From: Marinobacterium lutimaris
GTDB lineage: Bacteria > Pseudomonadota > Gammaproteobacteria > Pseudomonadales > Balneatricaceae
DNA: 64,000 nt
Direction: 5' to 3'
NCBI RefSeq assembly: GCF_900108065.1
Contig: NZ_FNVQ01000002.1
Location: 744,001 to 808,000, forward strand
Shown here: one piece after another, positions 7,862 to 14,804 of the stretch
Layout: every line of letters begins with the position of its first letter
Position numbering within the stretch: position 1 is the stretch's first letter
Program-made: the position numbers and the translations under genes
Notes under the pieces: generated by a model
Database searches by the model: none
Told to the model about the DNA's origin: nothing
What the model saw: only the letters and a program-made list of their open reading frames with translations

Positions 7862-8503
7862 TCAAACGATATAGTCGGGCTGATTTTCCGGTGCAGCCTC
7901 TTTGAACGCTGGCTGCTTCAGGCAGTGTCCGTAAATCGCCATCACCCGCTTGTAGGGGCTCAGGTCGCAGCCGAAGCGCGAAGCGTTGGCCACCTGGGGT
8001 ACCAGGCAGCAGTCCGCCAGGGTCGGCTCGTCACCAAAGCAGTAGGGGCCGCTGCCGTGGCGTTCCAGCAGTTTTTCCGCAGCAGCAAAGCCTTCGGCGA
8101 TCCAGTGGGCGTACCACTCTTTTTTCTGCGCCTCGTCGGCACCCTGGTTCTTCACCAGGTAACCGAGAATGCGCAGGTTGTTCACCGGGTGCATGTCGCA
8201 GGCGATCAGGTTGGAGAGTTCCAGTACCCGCGCCTTGGCCAGGACACCCTGCGAAATCAGACGGCAGCCTTCATGGGTGTCATCCAGATACTGAATGATC
8301 GCCATGGACTGGCTCAGGGACACGCCGTTATCGTCCACCAGCACCGGTACACCCTTGGCCGGGTTGACCTGCTGGTAATCCTCACTGCGCTGATCGCCGG
8401 CACGCAGGTTGATACCCTGGTAGTCGTAGCTCAGCCCTTTGAGCGCCATCGCGATACGCACGCGGTATGAGGTGGAACTGTTAAAGAAACTGTAAAGCTG
8501 CAT
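7862..8503 (-). CDS. nagL: Maleylpyruvate isomerase (zeta-class glutathione transferase)
   Basis: A 213-residue zeta-class glutathione-transferase-like protein. The N-terminal FNSSTSYRVRIAMALKG contains the SSxSxRVR motif (residues 9-16) of the catalytic loop, and LSQSMAIIQYLDD (about residues 63-75) is the glutathione-binding block. It converts maleylpyruvate into fumarylpyruvate by cis-trans isomerisation with glutathione as cofactor. By sequence alone it could also be called maleylacetoacetate isomerase (MaiA), which belongs to the same family, but its place directly before gentisate dioxygenase favours maleylpyruvate. It is the first gene of the operon and has a clear promoter upstream (8527-8554). 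Confidence 0.88.
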   Translation of the reverse strand: MQLYSFFNSSTSYRVRIAMALKGLSYDYQGINLRAGDQRSEDYQQVNPAKGVPVLVDDNGVSLSQSMAIIQYLDDTHEGCRLISQGVLAKARVLELSNLIACDMHPVNNLRILGYLVKNQGADEAQKKEWYAHWIAEGFAAAEKLLERHGSGPYCFGDEPTLADCCLVPQVANASRFGCDLSPYKRVMAIYGHCLKQPAFKEAAPENQPDYIV

Positions 8504-8526
8504 CTGGCTTTCCTGTGGTTCGTTGC

Positions 8527-8580
8527 TTTATAGCGATGGAGCCATTATTGTCGAGCCGACCTATATCGACTAATGATATA
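8527..8580 (-). promoter_or_regulatory. Promoter and likely LysR site of the gentisate operon
   Basis: On the minus strand a -35 TCGACA (8554-8549) and -10 TATAAA (8532-8527) are 16 bp apart. Just upstream is the perfect inverted repeat TATATC-N7-GATATA (8562-8580), about 50 bases before the predicted start of transcription, where a LysR regulator would bind. The repeat also lies before the divergent LysR gene at 8608. Confidence 0.6.
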
Positions 8581-8607
8581 TAAGCATGCTCCCATACCAT
8601 TTTTGAC

Positions 8608-9537
8608 ATGGGTAACATCATGGACTGGACACGACATATACGCCTTAAACATCTGCCGCTGCTGATCACCCTCGGTGATACCGGCAGCCTCAGTGAAACC
8701 GCACGGTTGACCTACACGACGCAGCCTTCGCTGTCGCGCTGGCTGAAAGAGCTGGAAGAGGACGTGGGCGGCGAGCTGTTCGAGCGTCACGCCCGGGGCC
8801 TCAGACCAACGGCACTGGGGCAGATGCTGATCGCCCATGCACGCAGGATTCAGACCGAGGTGGAGCGCGCGCAGCAGAACATCGAGGCGGTGCATGAGGG
8901 CGCCGCCGAAAGCGTGGCGATCGGCACCTCCCCCGCTTCTGCGCCGAGTTTTGTACCGGCGGCCATCGCCCGTTTTCTCGAGCTGCACCCACGCTCCAAG
9001 GTGCAGGTGCAGGAGAACACCATGAACACCCTGCTGGCCAAGCTGAAGCTGGGCGAACTGGATGTGGTGGTGGGTCGGCTGGACAACTATCGCCCCTCGC
9101 TGGAGTTTCGCAGCGAGCAGCTTTACGACGAGCGCATCAGGGTGGTGTCGCGCCTGAGTCACCCGCTGGCCCAGCGCGGCAAGGTCAGCTGGGACGATCT
9201 TTACGAGTACGACTGGATCGTCTGGCCGGACGGCACCCCGATCCGCACCAAACTGGATGCAGCGCTGACCCGGGCCGGGCGAAAACCGCCCAACTACCGG
9301 GTAGAGTCCACCTCCCAGGTGGGTAACCTCTGGCTGCTGCAATACACCGATATGATCTCTGTCGCTTCGGAGCGCGTAGCGAATCATTTCAACGACCGTG
9401 GTCTGATGGAGCCGCTGGATATCGATATCGACAGCGACGAAGGCTCGGTGGGCATGTGCTGGCGTGAAGATGTGCAGGATGAACCCACCCTGGTGGATCT
9501 GCTGAACAGCTTCAGGGAGTCCACCCGCTTTATCTGA
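8608..9537 (+). CDS. LysR-family regulator of the gentisate operon
   Basis: A 309-residue LysR-type transcriptional regulator: winged helix-turn-helix at about residues 12-72 (with GSLSETARLTYTTQPSLSRW) and a periplasmic-binding-like effector domain from about 95 onward. It is transcribed away from the gentisate-TRAP operon across a 104-base gap that holds the operon promoter and an inverted repeat, so it very probably controls that operon and itself. It resembles the GbpR-like branch of the family. The effector is probably gentisate or a related aromatic acid (inference). A second ATG at 8620 (MDWTRHIRLK) is an equally good start; neither has a strong ribosome binding site. Confidence 0.88.
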   Translation: MGNIMDWTRHIRLKHLPLLITLGDTGSLSETARLTYTTQPSLSRWLKELEEDVGGELFERHARGLRPTALGQMLIAHARRIQTEVERAQQNIEAVHEGAAESVAIGTSPASAPSFVPAAIARFLELHPRSKVQVQENTMNTLLAKLKLGELDVVVGRLDNYRPSLEFRSEQLYDERIRVVSRLSHPLAQRGKVSWDDLYEYDWIVWPDGTPIRTKLDAALTRAGRKPPNYRVESTSQVGNLWLLQYTDMISVASERVANHFNDRGLMEPLDIDIDSDEGSVGMCWREDVQDEPTLVDLLNSFRESTRFI

Positions 9538-9570
9538 GGGCGGACTTTCCTGCGTTATCTGCAGAAGCTC

Positions 9571-10476
9571 TCACTCCGAGAACAGCTGGAATAGCAGGTT
9601 ACGCAGCCAGATATTGCCGGTGTCCTGGTGGAAGCGCCGGTGCCAGAACAGGTTGATCTGCGCCGACGGCAACTCGACTGGATGTGGATGGGCCACCAGC
9701 CCCAGCTTGTCGGCGGTCTGTAGCGCAAGCTTCTCTGTGACTGTGGCGACCAGGTCGGTCTCGGCGACGATATAGGGGGCCGACATAAAGTTGGGCAGTT
9801 TCAGTCTCACGATTCGATTAACACCACTGCGCTTGAGCAGTTCTTCGATCCGGCCGTGGCCGGTTCCACGCGCCTCGATCACGATATGCTGCGCTTCGGA
9901 AAAGCGCTCCAGCGTCAGCTCCCCCTGCGCCAGCGGGTGATCCCGGCGCATCAGGCAGACATAGTCCTGATCGAACAGTCGGCGCTGGTAGAAACCCGCC
10001 TCCAGCTGCGGCAGCAGTCCCACCGCCAGATCCACAGCCCCCGCGCCCATCTCCTCGTTCAGGGAACGACCGGTATCGCGCACGGTGCTGATTGAGATCT
10101 GCGGCGCATGCTGCGCCAGGTAGGAGATCAACCGGGGCAGCAGGTACATCTCCCCCAGGTCGGTCATGGAAATACAGAAGGTACGATCACTTTTCGCAGG
10201 GTCGAAACGCTCTTCAAAATTGAGCCCGTCCTGCAGGGTACTGAGGGCATAGCCGACGGATTCGGCGATATTGTCGGCATAGGGTGTGGGCCGCATCCCC
10301 CTGGCCGTGCGCTCAAAGAGTTCATCGTTGAGCACCTTGCGCAGTCGCGCCAAAGCGTTGGAAACGGCGGGCTGGGACAGTCCCAGCTGTTCGGCCACCG
10401 CGCCTGTCTTGCGTTCCCGGTACATCAGCTGAAACACGATCAGCAGATTCAGATCGATATCCTGCAACCGAACCAT
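9571..10476 (-). CDS. nagR: NahR/NagR-like LysR regulator, probably salicylate-responsive
   Basis: A 301-residue LysR regulator whose sequence follows the NahR/NagR pattern closely: a start with DLNLLIVF, LGLSQPAVSNALARLR in the recognition helix, RGMRPTPYA after the wing, MTDLGEMYLLPRL, DLAVGLLPQLEAGFYQRRL and a C-terminal FWHRRFHQDTGNIWLR. NahR and NagR activate naphthalene and salicylate genes when salicylate binds. The gene is divergent from nagAa-G-H-Ab, with a perfect ATTATT-N9-AATAAT repeat between them, so control of the salicylate 5-hydroxylase operon is the natural reading. Salicylate as inducer is inferred from the relationship, not shown. Confidence 0.85.
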   Translation of the reverse strand: MVRLQDIDLNLLIVFQLMYRERKTGAVAEQLGLSQPAVSNALARLRKVLNDELFERTARGMRPTPYADNIAESVGYALSTLQDGLNFEERFDPAKSDRTFCISMTDLGEMYLLPRLISYLAQHAPQISISTVRDTGRSLNEEMGAGAVDLAVGLLPQLEAGFYQRRLFDQDYVCLMRRDHPLAQGELTLERFSEAQHIVIEARGTGHGRIEELLKRSGVNRIVRLKLPNFMSAPYIVAETDLVATVTEKLALQTADKLGLVAHPHPVELPSAQINLFWHRRFHQDTGNIWLRNLLFQLFSE

Positions 10477-10497
10477 CGTTCACCTCACACCATTTTT

Positions 10498-10518
10498 ATT
10501 ATTAGTTTCGTGAATAAT
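10498..10518. promoter_or_regulatory. LysR operator of the salicylate hydroxylase operon
   Basis: Perfect inverted repeat ATTATT-N9-AATAAT that contains the LysR T-N11-A signature. Its centre (10508) is about 65 bases before the transcription start predicted from the -10 at 10561, the classic position for a LysR activator site, and it is 22 bases from the start codon of the divergent regulator. Confidence 0.6.
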
Positions 10519-10560
10519 GTGTATTCCGGATCTTTTATATCTGAATAACACTCCCCTGCC

Positions 10561-10601
10561 TATAGTGATTTCCACGTCATCAACGAGCCATAGTTACGGA
10601 G
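10561..10601 (+). promoter_or_regulatory. Promoter -10 and ribosome binding site of nagAa
   Basis: A -10 TATAGT at 10561-10566 has no recognisable -35 seventeen bases upstream (TATCTG), as expected for an activator-dependent promoter. ACGGAG at 10596-10601 is the ribosome binding site for the ATG at 10611; another, out-of-frame ATG at 10604 lies between them. Confidence 0.45.
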
Positions 10602-10610
10602 CGATGGACG

Positions 10611-11594
10611 ATGGAAGTGCGTATAAAACCAATAAACAAGACGCTTACCGCCGCCACCGGCACCAGCCTGCTGGACCTGCTGCGCGATAATGAAGTACCC
10701 GTGTCGTACAGCTGTCTCTCCGGCCGCTGCGGCACCTGCCGCTGCAAAGTAATTAGCGGCGAAGTGAAAGGTCCGATCGCTGCCGAGGGCCGTCTGGCCA
10801 GCAACGGCCAGTATGTTCTCGCCTGTCAGAGTTCTGTGGAAAGCGATTGCGAGATCGAGATTCCAGAACCGGATGAAGTGATCATCCACCCCACTAAAAC
10901 ACTCAAGGCTGAAGTCACCGCCTTTGATGTGCTGGCTGACGATGTTCGCCGGCTACGCCTGAAAACCGCCAAGCCGCTGGAGTACTCGCCGGGCCAGTAC
11001 GCCAACCTGACCTTCTGGAAAGAGGGCACCCGCGCTTACTCCATGGCGGGGCTGGCAGAGGATAACGAGCTGGAGTTCCATATCCGCCTGGTCCCCGGTG
11101 GCCGCGTGACCTCCCAGCTGGATGAGAATATCAAGGTGGGCGCCAAGCTGAAGCTGAATGGCCCTCTGGGCGCCTCTTACCTGCGCCGAAAACATGAAGG
11201 CCCGATGCTCTGCATCGCCACCGGCACCGGCCTTGCGCCGATCCTCTCGATCCTGCGTGGGGCGCTGGAATCGGGCATGCAGAACGATATCCACCTGCTG
11301 TTCGGCGCCCGTACCGAAGCAGATCTTTACGGTCTCAACTACCTGAACACCCTGGCCGCCGACTTCCCCAACTTCAACTACCAGATCTGCCTGAGCCACA
11401 CCGGTGAGCACAAGCAGTACCGCCTGGGACTGGTCACCGATGTGCTGGCCGAAGACTTCCCCGACCTCAGCGACTGGCGCATCTATCTCGCCGGCGCACC
11501 GGCAATGGTGGAAGCCGCTTCACTGGCAGCCACCAGGCGCGGCGCCGATATGGATCACATCTACGCAGACGCGTTTTATCCCAGCGGAGTCTGA
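10611..11594 (+). CDS. nagAa: Ferredoxin-NAD(P)H reductase component of salicylate 5-hydroxylase
   Basis: A 327-residue flavo-iron-sulfur reductase. The N-terminal plant-type [2Fe-2S] domain shows C35, C40, C43 and C72 (SCLSGRCGTC then LAC). It is followed by an FAD domain with RAYSMA (about residue 141) and an NAD-binding domain with CIATGTGLAPILS (about residue 203). It takes electrons from NAD(P)H and passes them to the Rieske ferredoxin encoded three genes downstream, which feeds the terminal oxygenase. The length and domain order match NagAa/NahAa reductases. First gene of the nag operon, 58 bases before nagG. Confidence 0.92.
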   Translation: MEVRIKPINKTLTAATGTSLLDLLRDNEVPVSYSCLSGRCGTCRCKVISGEVKGPIAAEGRLASNGQYVLACQSSVESDCEIEIPEPDEVIIHPTKTLKAEVTAFDVLADDVRRLRLKTAKPLEYSPGQYANLTFWKEGTRAYSMAGLAEDNELEFHIRLVPGGRVTSQLDENIKVGAKLKLNGPLGASYLRRKHEGPMLCIATGTGLAPILSILRGALESGMQNDIHLLFGARTEADLYGLNYLNTLAADFPNFNYQICLSHTGEHKQYRLGLVTDVLAEDFPDLSDWRIYLAGAPAMVEAASLAATRRGADMDHIYADAFYPSGV

Positions 11595-11652
11595 ACACCC
11601 GGTTCAGCCCCCGCAAAAAGACACAGACAATAACGATAAGAAGGTAAACAAG

Positions 11653-12909
11653 ATGAGCAACGAGACTCACATCCCGATGCGTCCGGTCTGGGATCAGCCG
11701 GATACAAGTCGCATTCCCTTCAAGGTTTACACCGATGAACAGACCCACCAGAAGGAGCTGGAGAAGCTGTTCTACCAGAACCACTGGTGCTACGTGGGTC
11801 TGGAAGCCGAAATCCCCGAACATGGTGACTTCAAGCGCACCGTCATCGGCGAACGTTCCGTCATCATGGTGCGCGGCGCCGATGGCGAGATCAACGTGGT
11901 CGAGAACGTCTGCGCACACCGCGGCATGCGTTTCTGCCGCAAGAAGCACGGCAACGCCAAAGAGTTCGTCTGCCCCTACCACCAGTGGAATTACGACCTG
12001 AAAGGCAACCTGCAGGGCGTACCTTTCCGCCGCGGCGTGAAGCAGGACGGCCAGGTCAAGGGCGGCATGCCGAAGGACTTCAAACCCGCCGATCACGGCC
12101 TGACCCAGCTGCGCGTGGCCCAGCGTGGCGGTGTGGTGTTCGCCACCTTCGATCAGGAAGCGGAATCCTTTGAGGATTTCGTCGGTCCGGAGATGCTGCA
12201 CTACTTCGACCGCATGTTTAACGGCCGCAAGCTCAAGCTGCTCGGTTACAACAAGCAGCGTATTCCCGGTAACTGGAAACTGATGATGGAAAACATCAAG
12301 GATCCCTACCACCCGGGCCTGCTGCACACCTGGTTTGTCACCTTCGGTCTCTGGCGCGCCGATAACCGCTCCGAGCTGAAGATGGACAAACATCACCGTC
12401 ATGCAGCGATGATCTCCACCCGTGGCGAAGGCGGCAAGAACGCCCAGACCACCGGCGTCAGCAGCTTCAAGGAAGAGATGAAGCTGCACGATCCGCGCTT
12501 CCTCGATGTGGAAGTGGAACCCTGGTGGAACGGCCCCACAGCCGTGATGATGACCCTGTTCCCCAGCGTCATCCTGCAGCAGCAGGTCAACAGCGTCAGC
12601 ACCCGTCATATCCAGCCCAACGGCCACGACTCCTTCGACTTCGTCTGGACCCATTTCGGTTACGAGGACGATACCGAGGAGATGACCGAGCGCCGCCTGC
12701 GCCAGGCCAACCTGTTCGGCCCGGCCGGCTTTGTCTCCGCCGATGACGGCGAGGTGATCGAGTTCTCCCAGGAGGGTTTTGAGCAGAAGCCGTTCCACCG
12801 CTCCCTTGCGGAACTGGGTGGCCGCGAGATCGGCGATACCGACCACATGGTGTCGGAAACACTGATCCGGGGCATGTATGAATACTGGCGCAAGCAGATG
12901 GAGGACTGA
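11653..12909 (+). CDS. nagG: Salicylate 5-hydroxylase, large (alpha) oxygenase subunit
   Basis: A 418-residue Rieske non-heme iron oxygenase alpha subunit. The Rieske centre is CAHRG (C87, H89) with CPYH (C107, H110), and the mononuclear iron site is in NIKDPYHPGLLH (H220, H225, with D217 bridging to the neighbouring Rieske centre). The sequence closely follows NagG of the salicylate 5-hydroxylase that converts salicylate to gentisate. This start is chosen because AAGG precedes the ATG and the protein then begins like NagG; the upstream extension of the frame overlaps nagAa. It forms the oxygenase with NagH. The next pathway step, gentisate cleavage, is encoded in the operon at 3-8.5 kb. Confidence 0.93.
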   Translation: MSNETHIPMRPVWDQPDTSRIPFKVYTDEQTHQKELEKLFYQNHWCYVGLEAEIPEHGDFKRTVIGERSVIMVRGADGEINVVENVCAHRGMRFCRKKHGNAKEFVCPYHQWNYDLKGNLQGVPFRRGVKQDGQVKGGMPKDFKPADHGLTQLRVAQRGGVVFATFDQEAESFEDFVGPEMLHYFDRMFNGRKLKLLGYNKQRIPGNWKLMMENIKDPYHPGLLHTWFVTFGLWRADNRSELKMDKHHRHAAMISTRGEGGKNAQTTGVSSFKEEMKLHDPRFLDVEVEPWWNGPTAVMMTLFPSVILQQQVNSVSTRHIQPNGHDSFDFVWTHFGYEDDTEEMTERRLRQANLFGPAGFVSADDGEVIEFSQEGFEQKPFHRSLAELGGREIGDTDHMVSETLIRGMYEYWRKQMED

Positions 12910-12912
12910 GTG

Positions 12913-13383
12913 ATGAATATGGAGATCTACCTGCAACTGACACAGTTCTACCAGGAATACGCCGCCAACGTGGATGCCGCGGAGTGGGACAGCTGGATAG
13001 AGATGTTCACCGAAGATTGCACCTACCGCATCCAGGCGCGTGAGAACCACGAGCGCAATCTGCCGATGGCGGCGCTGTCGCTCGAAGGCAAAGGGATGCT
13101 GAAGGACCGTATTTACGGCATCACCGAAACCATCTTCCATGACCCGTACATGCAGAACCATGTGGTATCGGCACCGCGCATCAAGTCACTGACGCCCGAG
13201 CTGATCGATTGCGAGGCCAACTATGCCGTGTTCCGCACCAAGAACGACGGCATCGCCCAGGTGTTCAATGTGGGTCGTTACATCGACCGCATCCGCAATA
13301 CCCCGGATGGCCTGAAGATCGAGTCACGCATCTGCGTGTTCGACAACGACATGATTCTCAACTCACTGATCTACCCGATCTGA
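12913..13383 (+). CDS. nagH: Salicylate 5-hydroxylase, small (beta) oxygenase subunit
   Basis: A 156-residue protein of the ring-hydroxylating dioxygenase beta family (SnoaL-like cone fold), with the family patterns YRIQARENHERNLP near residue 40 and FHDPYMQNHVVSAPRI near residue 77; it ends in LIYPI like NagH. Beta subunits give structural support to the alpha hexamer and may shape specificity. Its ATG lies three bases after the nagG stop, with GGAGG eight bases upstream inside nagG, so the two are translationally coupled; a GTG at 12910 is a less likely start. Confidence 0.92.
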   Translation: MNMEIYLQLTQFYQEYAANVDAAEWDSWIEMFTEDCTYRIQARENHERNLPMAALSLEGKGMLKDRIYGITETIFHDPYMQNHVVSAPRIKSLTPELIDCEANYAVFRTKNDGIAQVFNVGRYIDRIRNTPDGLKIESRICVFDNDMILNSLIYPI

Positions 13384-13402
13384 GCATCGGCCGGAGGTAT
13401 TT

Positions 13403-13717
13403 ATGAGCGACAACTGGATCAAGGTGACCGCACTGGACGAGATCCCCGATGACGATGTGATCGGCGTCTCCGTCGAAGGCCGCCAGATCGCCCTCTACAA
13501 ATACGAGGGCGAGGTGTTCGCCACCGATAACGTCTGCACCCACGGCCAGGCGCTGCTCAGCGATGGTTTCCTGGAGGATGGCGAGATCGAGTGTCCGCTG
13601 CACCAGGGCCGTTTCTGCATCAAGAGCGGCAAAGCGATGTGCGACCCGCTCACCGAAGACGTGCGCACTTACGACACCCGTGTCGATGGCGAGGAGGTCC
13701 TGTTGCTGATCGGCTGA
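13403..13717 (+). CDS. nagAb: Rieske-type [2Fe-2S] ferredoxin of salicylate 5-hydroxylase
   Basis: A 104-residue Rieske ferredoxin with CTHG (C45, H47) and CPLHQG (C64, H67), the standard size and spacing for NahAb/NagAb. It shuttles electrons from the reductase NagAa to the oxygenase NagGH. GGAGG six bases upstream gives a strong ribosome binding site. The gene order reductase, alpha, beta, ferredoxin is the same as the nagAa-G-H-Ab start of the Ralstonia U2 cluster, but here no naphthalene dioxygenase subunits follow; two transporter genes do instead. Confidence 0.93.
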   Translation: MSDNWIKVTALDEIPDDDVIGVSVEGRQIALYKYEGEVFATDNVCTHGQALLSDGFLEDGEIECPLHQGRFCIKSGKAMCDPLTEDVRTYDTRVDGEEVLLLIG

Positions 13718-13817
13718 TCGCGGCCTCTGATAGCGAACAACCAAGAGAGAACGCTCAAAAGAGATCCTTTGATAGAGAACCGCAGCGATATAACAAGAAA
13801 GACTCTGGAGAATAATA

Positions 13818-14780
13818 ATGAAACGCACAGTTCTTACCGCCCTAGCCGGCCTGTCTCTGACCCTCGGTGCCAACCTGGCCTCCGCCCAGATGCTCTCATT
13901 CGCATCACCACCCCAGGGCTCGGTGTGGAACACCATGAGTACCGCCATGGCCAACGTGGCCCGTTCCGAACAGAACATCAACGCGCTGGTGCAGCCGTTC
14001 AGCGGTAACCGCGCCATGATGGATGCGGTGGACCAGGGCATGGCCGAGTTCGCCATCAATGACGTTAACGATGTGATCGTCGCCGTGCGCGGCGAAGAGG
14101 ACTACAACGACCGCCAGCGCAAGAATCTGCGCGTGGCGCTGCGCATCAGCCCGCAGCCGATCGGCATTTTCGTACGCGAAGACTCGGGTATCGACAGCAT
14201 CGCTGATCTCAAGGGTAAAAAGGTCGCCGGCGGCTGGAATGCCTTCCCGCTGGGTCGCCCACACATGGCGGCGATGCTCGCCACCGGCGGTCTCGGTTGG
14301 GACGATGTGGACCAGGTGCCGGTCCCTGACCTGATCCGCGCCGCCGACGCCCTCTCTTCCGGACGTCTCGACGCCACCTACTTCGCCGTAGGCGGCCCGA
14401 AAGTGGCCGAGGTTGATGCTTCAGTCGGCGGGGTGAAATTCCTGCCGGTAGCCTCCGACGACACCGCCAACGCAGCGATGGCCAAGATCCGTCCGGCGTT
14501 CTACTACTCCGTGGTCAATCCCGCTCCGCACTATGCCGGCGTCGAAAAGCCGATCGAAATGGTGACCTGGGATAACGTGCTGGTGGTGGGTGCTAACGTT
14601 TCCGATGAACAGGTTTACCAGATGGTTGCCGCGGTGCTGGAGAACAAGGAGAAGCTCATCGAACTGTTCCCCGGCTTCAGAAACCTGACCGTGGATACCC
14701 CGCACAAAAGTTACCCCTCCCTTGAGTATCACCCGGGCGCCGTGCGCTACTTCAAGGAAAAGGGACTCTGGCAAGAGTAA
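13818..14780 (+). CDS. TAXI-family TRAP transporter substrate-binding protein
   Basis: A 320-residue secreted protein with a Sec signal peptide (cleavage near residue 23, after LASA). The body, with GSVWNTMSTAMANVARS near residue 33 and GQ-type lobes through DLKGKKVAGGW (about residue 137), is of the TAXI family of TRAP-associated receptors. These work with fused permeases of the type encoded directly downstream. Good ribosome binding site (TGGAG) and a 100-base gap after nagAb. By position it should bind salicylate or another hydroxybenzoate; this is inference. Unlike DctP it lacks the conserved carboxylate-binding arginine block. Confidence 0.87.
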   Translation: MKRTVLTALAGLSLTLGANLASAQMLSFASPPQGSVWNTMSTAMANVARSEQNINALVQPFSGNRAMMDAVDQGMAEFAINDVNDVIVAVRGEEDYNDRQRKNLRVALRISPQPIGIFVREDSGIDSIADLKGKKVAGGWNAFPLGRPHMAAMLATGGLGWDDVDQVPVPDLIRAADALSSGRLDATYFAVGGPKVAEVDASVGGVKFLPVASDDTANAAMAKIRPAFYYSVVNPAPHYAGVEKPIEMVTWDNVLVVGANVSDEQVYQMVAAVLENKEKLIELFPGFRNLTVDTPHKSYPSLEYHPGAVRYFKEKGLWQE

Positions 14781-14804
14781 TCAGTTGCCGTCAGGAGGTC
14801 TGTC

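Noticed and set aside
11404-11652. Extended N-terminus of the nagG frame overlapping nagAa
   Set aside because: The extension is the out-of-frame end of nagAa plus an untranslated gap; the ATG at 11653 has a ribosome binding site and gives the NagG-like start.
11467-13161. A 564-codon minus-strand open frame opposite nagG and nagH
   Set aside because: Composition artefact; the plus strand encodes the clearly conserved oxygenase subunits.
13718-13817. Possible internal promoter before the TAXI receptor gene (TTGATA and TATAAC)
   Set aside because: The spacing of about 14 bases is too short for a sigma-70 promoter; the gap has no other signal.
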